From the NCBI GenBank assembly GCA_002633025.1, contig NMRB01000633.1, positions 218,581 through 282,580 on the forward strand: a DNA stretch of 64,000 nucleotides, written 5' to 3'. Below are positions 11,341 to 22,700 of the stretch, piece after piece (positions within the stretch are counted from its first letter, which is position 1; every line of letters starts with the position of its first letter). A model generated the notes under the pieces. It saw only the letters and a list, made by a program, of their open reading frames with translations, did not search any database and was not told the origin of the DNA. Origin of the DNA: Notospermus geniculatus (lineage: Eukaryota > Nemertea > Pilidiophora > Heteronemertea > Lineidae). The position numbers were made by a program, and so were the translations under genes.

Positions 11341-12379
11341 TAGTGTCGATACCTTTGTCATCTTACTTGCTATATTCCTGCACTGTTGCCGTTGGGAGTC
11401 TACTTGCGGGAGTGGACGCTGCCTGTGAAAAATAGCGGCAACCAGCAATGGAAATGATTTATTTAATCTTAAGCGTTTGATGCATGAAGATCGTTGCCTC
11501 CAGTTGCCCACTGATCACGACACTACAACTATAGACGACATACCGTTGATTAAAAAGATCGATTTGTCATTTTATAAACTGTAGCCTATATACATTTTCA
11601 TCCCAGTTCAATAAGAGAAGAAGTCACAGTGCTCTCAGAGTTCATAAACATTTATTCCGCAGAAGGTGCTTTTTCAGGATTTTCGGAATTCACTTTTTTC
11701 ACTCTCGTAAAGTTTCAAAGTTGATTGTTGTTTTGGTGAGTTCTTTCCCAAATCAATACAAGACACACAAACAATATTGAGGAACCCGCCCGCCGTTTAT
11801 CCCCACAGGTCGGCGCAGCGATCGATGTGACCAAACCGACGTCATTGACGTCGTTTTATGTGTTGACGTTGCGTCATGAAAAAATCAGCTGCACATTTTT
11901 CTACAGGAAAAAATGAGATAAAGACGTTGCCGTTATCGCCATCCTACATCTTTATTTTAAGGAAAAAAAGCAAAGAAATTGCAGAAATTTTCATCCGCGA
12001 CAAGATGGTGTAAATTTTAATGTCATGCGACCGAAAAATAGGGTTTATTTCACGCCAGAAGTTAATGGAAATGACTGGAAACCACGTTGAAAAAAAGAAA
12101 CTTCGGTCACAGCGATCGCAGCGCCACGTCGTGACGTTTGAGTTCGTCCGGTTCCTCATTGCAATAATGGAATGGAAGTCGGCTCAATAAAGTCACACAT
12201 AGGCCTAGAAGCTTTGTTTTGCCTCGAAATTTGGCACGGTAATAGAGGATACCATATCCTGATGCAACGAAGGGGGAGAGAACTTTGTTAAGGTCGCAAT
12301 TTTACTTTTTTAGCATTGTTGTTCGATGGCAATCTCGTACCCAGAGTTCAACATTGCCACATTAAACTCTGGAAATGCC
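11341..12379. other. No supportable gene
   Basis: I see no exon-like frame with splice sites or a family motif, only short AT-rich ORFs. Confidence 0.45.
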
Positions 12380-12811
12380 CAGACACAGGACATGAATCTT
12401 ACTAATAATCTTATAATTTTCTTAGTAAGTACATTCATGCCAAAAAGTAAATGGACAACGGTTTTTTGTCTTCTGTTGCTGAGGTATGCACACGATGGGG
12501 TTGCATTTTTGATACCTCATCTCATCTGTATGTCAGAGAGAAAATCTCATGGAAAAATTTAATTATCATGAAAATATCACTATTTTAAAATATCAACAAA
12601 ATTGAGATTTTTGAAATCTTAACTTTTTTACCATAAATGACTTTTCAAATAATCTATGGAAAATTCTAAGAACTATGGTGAAGAAAGTGTTTGAAAATCT
12701 TGGCTAACTTTGATGATATTTGAGATTATCGAAAATATCAAAAATCTGAAATTTGATATTCATGCGATTTTGGGTTGGGCTGCTACATGTAACCTTCACT
12801 AAAAGAAACTA

Positions 12812-13084
12812 CAGTAAACTCGAGTTTAAACCACCGGTTCATTATGTTCATAAGCACACCCACAATCGAAATGGGAGTGAATAAAACATAACAAGTGTTA
12901 TGCTGAATGGCCGGGTGGAATCGGAGGCTCAAGGCCTAGGCTGGCCTGGATTAAAACGAACTGATTAATTGAAGCCTAAAATCCATGTCCACCCTGTATG
13001 AGGCCGTTTTATTCACTCCCATTTCGATTGTGGGTGTGCTTATGAACAACATAATGAACCGGTGGTTTAAACTCGAGTTTACTG
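12812..13084. mobile_element. Mariner-like MITE, TA-flanked, about 78-bp inverted arms
   Basis: CAGTAAACTCGAGTTTAAAC at 12812 and its inverse at 13065-13084 are perfect. The inverted match continues through ACCGGTTCATTATG and the CACACCCACAATCG block. TA flanks both ends (12810-12811, 13085-13086), as in Tc1/mariner derivatives. Confidence 0.8.
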
Positions 13085-13133
13085 TACTAGGCAATACCCG
13101 TTTGGTGGCGGAACTGCTAAATTCATGCGTCAT

Positions 13134-13467
13134 TAAGGTCCGTTTATACAGTGTGCGACCCCGACTGCGACCGCGACAGCGACACCGACCGCGGCAGCCG
13201 CTGTGTATAAACAAAAACGTCGTGGTCGGCTAGAAATATGCCAGGACGCATTGAAGTTCACACTACAAAAAAAAGTGTCGTGCGACATTTTCAAAAAATT
13301 CGCTCTGGAGGCAATCTCTGCGGCATGTCGCGCGGCCAAAATTTTGGTTGCGGTTGCGGTCGCGGTCGCGTTGTGTATAATCGTTCCCATTTATTTTACA
13401 ATTGACCAATCCAATGCGGCTGTCGCGGACGCAGTGGCGGTCGCGCTGTGTATAAACGGGCCTTTAT
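13134..13467. mobile_element. GC-rich fold-back MITE, TAAAGGCCCGTTTATACA ends
   Basis: TAAGGTCCGTTTATACAGTG at 13134 pairs with the inverse near 13448-13467. The arms continue as GCGACC/GGTCGC-rich sequence. The neighbouring 13087-13134 plus the left part of this element recurs at 16132-16347, where it ends abruptly after TTTTCAAAAAATTC. Confidence 0.7.
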
Positions 13468-13982
13468 AGGAGCGCTTGGTGGAGGTAATGCGAGGTTGAG
13501 ATCTGGTCCGACTCCGAGGCATTCCCGCTCCGACGTGCAAAATTTCGGATTTTTCAAGTTGGAGATAAATTTGCCCCCCAGGCGGCGCCAGGCGGGTTCT
13601 GTTCGTTCTCCTAGAATGACTCAACCCCATTGCTTTAGAAAACCCCGTCGTTGTATTTGATGACGTAGTTCCAAAAAAGGGATTGGAGTGGGATTCGAGA
13701 CTCGGAACATCCCTAATGACGTCATCCCCGTTCGAGTGGCCTAATGACGTCATTCCGCCGCACATGACGTTGCCGACGTCACGGATGACGCGACGGCAAT
13801 CTCGGTGACGTCATGACGTCAATAGGCCTGAACAGCATTGTTATTTTCGTTAATATCTTAATATTTCGAAAACTATAAGTGACATCAAAATTCGGGCTTC
13901 GTAAGGACACTCCCCAGGCCCGTCTGCACTTGCATACCAAGCTTGGCGGCGATCCGTTCATTAGTCTCGGAGAAAATCGCGA

Positions 13983-14030
13983 ACAAACAAACAAACAAAC
14001 AAACAAACAAACACACAAACAAACAAACTC
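13983..14030. repeat. (CAAA)n microsatellite
   Basis: About ten CAAA units, with one ACAC interruption. Confidence 0.9.
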
Positions 14031-14583
14031 TTGTCAAATTTTAGTAGGATATTACCCTCGATCACAGAGAAATCAAACTTTTTCTTTAAAATGTGATGAA
14101 AAGTGTCCCATTTTTCATGCATATTTCCATGAATAACATAGAACAGGGCAAATATTTTTCAGTGGTTTCTTCACCACGAGTCATAGAATTCTTCATAGAT
14201 TCATGGAAAATTCAAGATTTCAAAAATCTCATTTTTTTGATACAGTGATACAGTGTACAGTGTACTTGCATGATACAAATACTTGCATATTTTTATTGTT
14301 TTCTTGAAATTTGCTCTTGGATATATAAAAGAGATGTTGTAGGGCCATATATCTGAGCTAGAACCCATTACGCACTACTTCATGTACAGGGTAAAAAAAC
14401 CACTGTCCATTTACTTTTTGGCATGAGTGTACATGTGTCTTGGCTATTTCTTAGTAAGATCTTAGTCAGTAAAATCTTATAAAGGTTTTTCAGTTGAGAT
14501 TCTTACAAGAAAAATCTTGCTAAGATTTTTCTTACAAGATTCTTACAAGAAACAGTATCGAAGATTTTTCTTAAAGAGAAGGC

Positions 14584-14677
14584 GAGCACAAAAATCGACA
14601 CACACTATGATAATGTATATAAAGTCCATTTCCAGAATGTTTGCTAATTTTCGACCCCCAATCGGGGTCTTCTTCAC
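14584..14677 (-). repeat. Dispersed repeat copy R2 with hammerhead-like core
   Basis: Same layout as R5 at 52568-52660. On the minus strand it has GTGAAGA, a stem GACCCC-GATT-GGGGGTC, GAAA, a weak hairpin and CTGGAAATGGAC. The plus side starts GAGCACAAAAATCGACACAC. Confidence 0.6.
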
Positions 14678-14693
14678 ACTGTAAAAATTTACA

Positions 14694-16031
14694 GAAGATT
14701 TTCCTATTACAGAACCTTTTTTCCACAGAACCATAGTGTTTTTCAGTTTAACCAAAAGATATCTGTAGAACTACAAAAAAACTTCTATTGAAATAACACT
14801 TGCAGTGTATATCTACTAATCCCCAGTATTTTCAGAGTAAAACATGTAAAATAATAGGTGGGTAATAAACATCGTACTATTAATACAGACATTTTTTTGT
14901 AAATTTACAAGGAAATTTAATAATTGTTAATAATTCAAATGGCACTTTAAATTTAGGCCTAGTTTTGAAGTCAGAGGGTACCGGTATGGTATGTTTTTTT
15001 ACTGCCAATTTCATTGCCCCAGACGCACATAGTATATTAGGGTACTAGTAATTCGCTTATTTTTTAATCTTGTTGGGGGCCACTCCCCCTTTTCAGGCAG
15101 TCTTGGTTATGGCCCTGGAAAGTACAGATATACTATCGCGCTGGTAGGCCTATTGTATATCCTTCGTTAGGGCAGCCCGGCAGCAGTAGGTGTGGCAAAC
15201 GTTGTGGTTAGTTTGTGGTTTGCGGTCAAAAACTGCGAGCACTAAGGTAGAAGTACACAAACAAGTATTCTCCCCGCAGATTCAACCTTGATTAGGTAAG
15301 AAGTAACGCTAATAAATTATAGAATCATTTTTTTGATCCATCATGAATAAACGGTGATTTTGACTTAAAACCTGTTTTCAACAGAAATTCATTCCTCTTT
15401 TGGCATTGTTCGCCCTTTATAATTTGTGTGAATGGGAGGTACGTTGTATTGAATTTCATTGTGTAGGTGTACTCGAAACTGGGGGCGTTCATTAGAAATG
15501 TTGTCAAAGAGATTCTTCATGAAACAATCGGCATTAACTTAGTGAGATATCCCTATATTAAGTTATAGAATGATTTTGTAAGATAGTACTTTACACCGAA
15601 AAACAACGGCACGAAACTTCGATTACACATGGATTTACGGCCTATTGTAAGTTCATGCTAAATAGGTATAAAGAGGAAGGGCCTAGCGCCTTATTTCCAG
15701 TTGTTACCGCTTGGTGGCAGCAGCGCATGGGACCTCACAGCTCATTAAATTTGAGAATAATGTCCTCTTCAAACAGCCGTGACCCCGTACTGGTCACCTA
15801 CACACTTTCATTTGCACCATTCATTGTTACATCGCACCTATAGAACCCTTTACCTGACTTTATGTAATTTGCCATTTAAAACAACGTCACAGTTTCAATC
15901 CCCAGGTATTATCAACTGGGCCTGACTTTGCTTCACAAAAATGTTTCTAGAATCAAAACTACTGAACCGAATTAGACAATGTACGTCTCATTTTGCTCCT
16001 AAGAAAATTCCCCATCCATACGTACCAATGA
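14694..16031. other. No supportable gene
   Basis: AT-rich sequence with short unrelated ORFs and no motif or exon pattern I trust. Confidence 0.45.
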
Positions 16032-16068
16032 TATTGGTGCAGGTTTACACAGGGAAAATGACGTACAT

Positions 16069-16108
16069 CTGGCGGACGTATGGCGTATATACGGCATACG
16101 TCCGCCAG
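16069..16108. repeat. 40-bp near-perfect palindrome
   Basis: CTGGCGGACGTATG and its inverse CATACGTCCGCCAG face each other across GCGTATATACGG, with a single mismatched pair. Confidence 0.8.
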
Positions 16109-16131
16109 TCCTGGTTGCGTACATTTGTATA

Positions 16132-16347
16132 TACTAGGCAATACCCGTTTGGTGGCGGAACTGCTAAATTCATGCGTCATTAAGGTCCGTTTATACAGTG
16201 TGCGACCCCGACTGCGACCGCGACAGCGACACCGACCGCGGCAGCCGCTGTGTATCAACAAAAACGTCGTGGTCGGCTAGAAATATGCCAGGACGCATTG
16301 AAGTTCACACTACAAAAAAAAGTGTCGTGCGACATTTTCAAAAAATT
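16132..16347. repeat. Second, truncated copy of the 13087-13302 repeat
   Basis: Starts ACTAGGCAATACCCGTTTGG as at 13086 and follows it closely through the GCGACC-rich stretch, then diverges after 16347. The right inverted end is missing. Confidence 0.75.
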
Positions 16348-16697
16348 CTCCCTTCAATGGAGGGTAATACAGAGATCTTAGCGTCGTCTTGTTCAGGCCT
16401 ATTATCCCCCATAAAAATATGGGCATTCACATCCTTTATTACATGTAGATATAAGTAGGCCTATAGGCCCCGCTATAGGCCTACCAGCTGAATGTCGTGA
16501 TTATAGATCATCGAACTCCCTAGCTCCGAATAATCTGCGAGAGTTAAAGTCGGACAATGATCCACTGGGACTTTTCTTCCGTTCACACCAATCGGTATGA
16601 GGTAAAATATATCGACAAGTTAAAACTGGTCTGTTGCATTGGACCTCGTCATTGGTTGTTTAAAAACACCAATGTTTCATTCAGTCGCCCAAGTGAC

Positions 16698-17053
16698 CGG
16701 TGTAACGTTTTTCAGTGAGGCCCGTGAGCCAGTGTGACAATACAATAGACTGACGGAATAAGCGGCGACTGGACAATGGGCGACACACAGAGAAACAGCG
16801 AGCAGGGGCGGATCCAGAATCACGGGAAAGAGGGGGCACAGCCGGCGCACGTCATGGAAAACCTCGGTCAAATTTTAACACCTTTTCAAAATTCCGAAAT
16901 TTCCCGGTCAATTTTAAAGATTTTCCACAAAATAGAGGGGGCACGGGCCGGGTTTGCCCCCCCTTGGATCCGCGCCTGGCGAGTTCGTTTTCCTGTGTGT
17001 TCCGAACAATGGGAATCACACAGAAAAACGGCAACACTGAAAAACGCTACACC
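16698..17053. mobile_element. MITE with GGTGTAACGTTTTTCAGTG ends, interrupted by another MITE
   Basis: GGTGTAACGTTTTTCAGTG at 16698 pairs with CACTGAAAAACGCTACACC ending at 17053. A related, uninterrupted copy is at 30766-30933. The extra length here is the GGATCC-type element 16803-16978. Confidence 0.75.
16803..16978. mobile_element. MITE, CAGGGGCGGATCC ends, 5-bp target duplication GCGAG
   Basis: CAGGGGCGGATCC at 16803 pairs with GGATCCGCGCCTG ending at 16978. GCGAG flanks it on both sides (16798-16802, 16979-16983). Confidence 0.8.
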
Positions 17054-17557
17054 TGCCCCAGAACCGAAGCCTTCTACCCCCTAGCGGCGACTTCTGGAAC
17101 CAAAATGTTCCGCAGAAGTGGCGGCTCAAAGACAAGAACCAGTCTAGTTAAACCGAGGTCTAATGCATAGTGCATGCGCATGTGCACACTGTGTATCCTG
17201 TACACAAGATGGCGCGGTATAGGAATAGGATGATGGCAACAACGGAATAAAAGATCCGATTTATCTGCACTTTCGGCAGTTATCAAGTTTTCGAGTCTTC
17301 TTGACATTGGTAAGTAGACATAATTACTGTTTTTTTCGCATGTATCAGATTGACACATGTTTGTCAAAGTCTGCAGGAAGCGCTGAAAGTTGCGCGTGTT
17401 GGTAGGCCCACCCAAAACTTTGCCGCTGCGGCTGCGCTCATTGATACACTGAGACTGAGAGACTGTGCACTTTCATCTGCACGTTTAATATGTATTTGTG
17501 TTGAGCTATTACCATTGACTAGCCTAGTTCAATCGATACAGGCTAGGCTTTACATGT

Positions 17558-17801
17558 CAGGGTCGGATCCGGGGGGGGGGGGGGGGCTTACGCCCCCTAT
17601 TTTTGGCAGACATGGCAGAGCAGTTATTTTTTTAGGAAGAAAAATTGAACACATAAAAATTCGTGTTTTTTTGCTCTCAGATGCCAGGAAAATGCATCTA
17701 AAAGCACTTAAATTGTCAAATCCCCTCCCCCGTGCCTTCGCGCTCTCGGTGCTCCGTCGAGCTGGCTACGCCCCCTTTCTGTCGACCCTGGAGCGACCCT
17801 G
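17558..17801. mobile_element. Degenerate GGATCC-type MITE
   Basis: CAGGGTCGGATCC at 17558 with a weak inverse GAGCGACCCTG ending near 17801. It has a long G-run at 17571-17586. The right boundary is uncertain because GTCGACCCTG ends at 17790, and no target duplication is seen. Confidence 0.5.
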
Positions 17802-17933
17802 CAACCTGCCTGTAGTCGGTCATTAGGAGGCCTACATCATGCTATGGCTTGGTGTTTGATGAATTTTGACTGAGGGCGTGTAGGTCAACCTTGCCTGCAC
17901 AATGCGCATCTGTGAGGTCTAGGAAAACCGGTC

Positions 17934-18203
17934 CAGGCGCGGATCCGGAGGGGGGGGGTTGGGGGTCGTGACCCCCCTGCTCGCCACCACCAATTGTTTT
18001 TTTTCAATAATTTGCGACAATAAGCAAAAAAATGCAAGAATAAAGCTTCTGTTTTGATACTGAGATGCCAGGAAATCGCGACGGCCGTCTAGATTTCAAA
18101 ATTCTCTGGGGCCCGTCCGCGAGGGCATCTTCGGCGCCCGCCTGCAACGACCGCCCACAGCGGCCCTGACCCCCCTCTGCCAAAAATCCTGGATCTGCGC
18201 CTG
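17934..18203. mobile_element. MITE, CAGGCGCGGATCC ends, 5-bp target duplication CGGTC
   Basis: CAGGCGCGGATCC at 17934 pairs with GGATCTGCGCCTG ending at 18203, and CGGTC is repeated on both flanks. Same family as 16803-16978. Confidence 0.8.
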
Positions 18204-18624
18204 CGGTCGGATGTCACATTTGAGGGAAGTGATAGGACGTAATGCCCTTTGGAGAACCCGCACATTTCAATAGCTGAAAAGTATTGCAGATGCTGAAATG
18301 TAGGCCTAGGCCTACTTCGTAATAGGTGAACAGCAGATCAGTGCACAGGCAGTTTGACAGCCATTGCGGATACGGAATAAGCCTAGCGACATCTGACGGG
18401 TTTTCATAGACCGCCTATAAAGTTGCTGCCTACAACTGTGGAAGGGGAATATTTCCGACTCATATTGAAGATGAATAAAACTGTTTCCTTCTCCTGTTCC
18501 TCCTACCCCTGCACGTGGAAGAACATAAAACTACTTCCATAAACACTTCCTGTGTATGGAGAATATAAAACTGCTTGCTGCTCCTACTCCTACTCTGCGG
18601 CCTTCCAAGATCGCAGTGCCGTTC

Positions 18625-19277
18625 TTAAAGGGAGACATGCGAAAAATAATGCCCGGCGGGCACAGGTTGTCTGTTTTGATTAGCGCACAGCGCCGTCTGT
18701 TAATACGGGGTGACACTACGCTACAGCACAGGTCCCTGGAGAGCTATCAGTGAGTTTAGAACACGTATCTATAGTGCTTTTCAGAATGTCCAGTCATTTT
18801 TGCACTCATTTTACCTTGCAATGGAACCTAACCACAAACCACAAATGGGCCAGTTATGTGTGCATGATTGCATGATTATCTTGAATCAGAGTAATAGACC
18901 TGAACCCTATTAGAAGTCGGTCAACCGTTTATCGGCATGCACACATAACTGGTCAATTTGTGGTTTGTGGTTAGGTCCCATTGCAAGGTAAAATGAGTGC
19001 AAAAATGACTGGACATTCTGAAAAGCACTTTAACCAAAAAACACTAGTTTGTAAAAAACACACCCCACTAATTTGTGAGCTCGTGGTGTGTTTTTAGATA
19101 CGTGTTGTGTTTTTCAGATACGTTTGGTTAGACACGTGTTCTAAACTCACTGATAGCTCTCCAGGGTCCTGTGCAGTAGCGTAGTGTCACCGCCTATTAA
19201 CAGATGGCGCTGTGCGCTAATCAAAACAAAGACAACTTGTGCCCGCCGGGCAATATTTTTGGTATGTCTCCCTTTAA
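18625..19277. mobile_element. Long fold-back element, TTAAAGGGAGACAT ends
   Basis: TTAAAGGGAGACAT at 18625 mirrors ATGTCTCCCTTTAA near 19277. The arms run inward about 250 bp through GCCCGGCGGGCAC, GATTAGCGCACAGCG, GAGAGCTATCAGTGAG and CCACAAACCACAAAT blocks to a centre near 18880-18935. The right arm has an extra insert of roughly 80 bp (19032-19125) with its own TAAAAACACACC-type hairpin. Confidence 0.75.
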
Positions 19278-19524
19278 CTCTTGTGTTAGTAAATGTAGAT
19301 CAAAAGTCTTTTATTGGTAACCAAACTTTAATCAACAAATTAACATCAACAAACTCAGTGCGTGAAGACAGCATGATTTGAGTGCATACATGTAACTTGC
19401 CCGGAAGAGCAGAACTTTCTACAGAAGTTTGAGAAAAACAAATGAAAAGTAGGCAACCCAGTTCATAGCAAGTGCGGAAATATCCATGCTGGCTCATGTA
19501 GAGAAAGCGTCTAGACGTCTCTAT

Positions 19525-19715
19525 AGAGGTTCTTCACGTGACGTCAGCGTCAAAATGTCACTAGCGACATCACGTCATGAACACAGCGTCAACACAGAGA
19601 TCATGACGTCAAAATGTCATGACGTGACAGTTTTGACGTCATCGCCAGCATTTGACGCCCAACATGGCCGATTTTTGCAGTCACGTGACTGTTGCGAGGT
19701 CAGTGAAGAACCTTT
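19525..19715. mobile_element. CRE-rich MITE copy (AGAGGTTCTTCAC ends), downstream of the iRhom stop
   Basis: AGAGGTTCTTCACGTGACGTCA at the left mirrors TCAGTGAAGAACCT at the right. The interior holds several TGACGTCA/GACGTCAA octamers and AACATGGCCG. The last base lies only 15 bp past the iRhom stop codon, so it probably lies in the 3'UTR. Confidence 0.75.
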
Positions 19716-19730
19716 ATTGTGCTCACTGAT

Positions 19731-22700
19731 TCACTGAATCATGTCGACGTCATCGATGACGCAGTAATCAGACGTGAATGGTAAACAACTAAAGTACACA
19801 AGATTTTCAGGAAAGTTAAACTCTGGATCCATAAAGTAGAAAAAGACGACGAATAAGACAGTTATGATAATGAAGGAGAGACTGAAGGCAAATACCAGCC
19901 TTCTGGCCCTCAACTTCCATGACCCAAAGGTGACGTATGGGAGAAGAACGGAGCCTAGCAACAGGCCTGACCAGTATCCACCCACGTGTTGATAATTGTC
20001 CACCAGTGGAAGAAGTCCGAGAAATATGTAGACCGTGAAAAAGACGGAAAGAAATGCAAGTTCTGAGCAGGGTTTCACGTGAGTTTTCCATGTTTGTATC
20101 AACTGGATTTGTAGAACTCCGAATAAACCGAACACGCTGGCTGTGCCGCCGATATGGGTGTGGTAGGGGAGGAAGACACCGCCCGTCTGGAAAGAGAGAA
20201 ATTGTTGATGACGAGAAGCGTCACGCCTGACATGATAATCTGCTCAAACTCAAGTTTAAAGCGCCACTGTATGTGTTAGGTTTTCTATCTCGTGGCGGTG
20301 GACGTAACCTATGACTTTTAGGCAACCTCGGTTGTGCATGCTCGATAAGACTGTTCAAATCCATCTATTCGAATGGTCTAAGTCACAATTAGGCTTTGAG
20401 ACTGTTATCACAGTAAAAGAATGCGTTGACGCATGGTACCTTATTTGATGAAGGGTTAGTCACGCTATAACAGCGCGTTGAACTTCCCAAGTAACGAAAA
20501 AGATGACAGCCATTTTTGTCATCAAAGGTTTCGTCATAGTATCAGTCTAGCCAAGGTTTTATCACTGGCTTTGTATGGGTTGGAAAGGACACCAGTGTTA
20601 TCATGTTGGTTCCAGATCCCGCCGCCAGGGGAGGGATACTGAGGCGTACCTCATTTATACAGTGGCACTTTAAGGGCGCGGTGATCTACCAAATGGGAAC
20701 ATTCAATAGAGGAAGTGCAGCGACGATTGTGACGTCACTGCCGCGACGAGATGCCGCCATGTTGGACGTCACGTCCAACGCATTCGTAGCTTCAAATGAC
20801 GTCCAACATGGCTGACGTGCGAATTATGACGTCAATGATGACGTCACGTGAAGTTCCTCTATACAAATTTGAGAACGCTATTATTTACTTACCAAAAGGC
20901 CCATCATCCCCGTCCCCAGGTAGACGATGGCGATCCTCAGATGGCCTACCGACCTCTCCAACTGTTTACCAATCGCCATGTAACCAACCAACGTCAGGAC
21001 AAGATGGAGGCCACCGTAGTGATAGAATGGTGACAATAGGAGGCGCCAACATTGATTTGGATTCAGGGGTGTATAGGTGGCGCTGCTGTTCTCGTAGAAT
21101 TTACAGATATCACCAAGGCAGTTGACCTGGATGAGATATAAACAGGTATAATTTATTATTGTAAATATAATCATGCCAAGAGAAAAATTCAAACGGTTCA
21201 CCAATCATTTCCGCAGAAGATCCGGCTGGAATTCGAATCTTTTGCCAATGACGACTTTTCCGTCCAATGAGGAATTGTCATGGACCAGTGGCCGTCTGCC
21301 AATGCCCGCTTAATTGTCGGTACTTAGGGATGACAGGTTTAAAACAAGGCGTTAAAACAATGCTAAGCCAATTTTCGTACCTTACCTGACTGCAATGTTC
21401 TGGTCCCGTGTTGTGAAACACTCCATTTATCTGCAGGCAGTCCACCTCGGCCAACATAAAACATTTGCCTTGGATGCCTACACAGCAGGGTAGAAGGATC
21501 ACCGAATTTTTTACCTGCAACTTAAGATGGGTGCATTGTACTCCCTTCGTCCATACCATCCCGTAACCTGCAATGGTAAAAGGGTCCATGATTGTGACGA
21601 CAGAGTTGAGTTAAATTTCTCTATTAGATCTATAATAATTTATCTGTACTGGAAGTGTGGGCACTCGAAAAACGCTAGTCCCTGGCAAATTTCGGACCAC
21701 AGTCATGTTACCAATCAGACTGCAGTTCAGGATCACGTGATAGATCATGAGAGGGGGATTTTAGTCAAAATGGCTGACCGCACCACATGGTCTTGCATGG
21801 ACCATCATACTTCATGCAACTTTTGTTGGATGGAATTGTACAACAAAAGTTGGATCGTAAAGAGCATGAGGTCATCACAAGCATCGTACGGTCCTGAACA
21901 GCGACCGTCCAAAAACCCAAACTACCTCGTACCGAAAGCAACCGTTTTACAGTGGTCACGTGTGGCCAAAGCAGCCACGCCCCTCATTCGGACCTCACAA
22001 CATCCAAGAATATCTGTTGTTGCTGTCTGTTTCACAATCTCCTTTGTTCTCGTGTCCTCACGGATGCAGGGCGCATACAAGGCACCGATGCCTGAAAAAT
22101 ATCAGAAACAATTTATCGACCACCAAGACTGAATACGACTTTGTAGTTTTCTTACATTTTTGGCCCCTTGCAGTTCAATGTGCAGATGACTTACCAATCA
22201 GAAATTGAACACTGGGTCCAAACCACGGATTCGGTTGCTTGCTGACCTTGGTGATGTTCGTACCAGCAAGGGTGGTGGTGTAGTTATAGTATCTCCTCTT
22301 TGGAAGCAAACCAGCCTCGGTCACTCGACTGTTGCAGATGTAGACAGCAAACGCAAGAATATGAAGCTAAAATAAAAAGTGAACGTGGAAAGCTTGTTAT
22401 GATATGACGTCACCATGAAGCTGAACGTTGCTCTCTGGAGTGAAGAGCGAAGCGACATCTATTGCTGTGCATATGGTGTTCGTTTTTTTACTCCCATCAC
22501 GTCTGCTTGCTCGGGTTCGAATCCCGGGCCATCTGGGATAAATCATCCCTGGCTCTTCAGTCCGTCACATGGGACAGTAAGCTGTGGTGCCTTGTACCTT
22601 GTACCTTTGCAAGGGCAAGTGAAAGACCCCATCCAAGTGAGGAACATGAGTAGCTTGAGATGGCCTCTTCTGTACTTACCAGGCCCAATAATGCTAAGGC

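Larger units (their letters stand above)
12420..14460. mobile_element. Long inverted repeat about 2 kb apart, with younger elements nested inside
   Basis: CATGCCAAAAAGTAAATGG near 12437 has its inverse CCATTTACTTTTTGGCATG near 14407-14425. Farther in, GAGATTTTTGAAATCTT (near 12605) pairs with AAGATTTCAAAAATCTC (near 14213-14231). CTTAGTAAG and CTTACAAGA words flank both arms. This looks like an old terminal-repeat element into which 12812-13084 and 13134-13467 inserted. Confidence 0.55.

Noticed and set aside
21500-21537. Possible 37-bp mini-intron inside iRhom exon 9 (GTAAAA..TGTGTAG)
   Set aside because: Reading through keeps the frame and yields LPCCVGIQGKC, which fits the iRhom luminal domain; splicing it out would destroy that motif.
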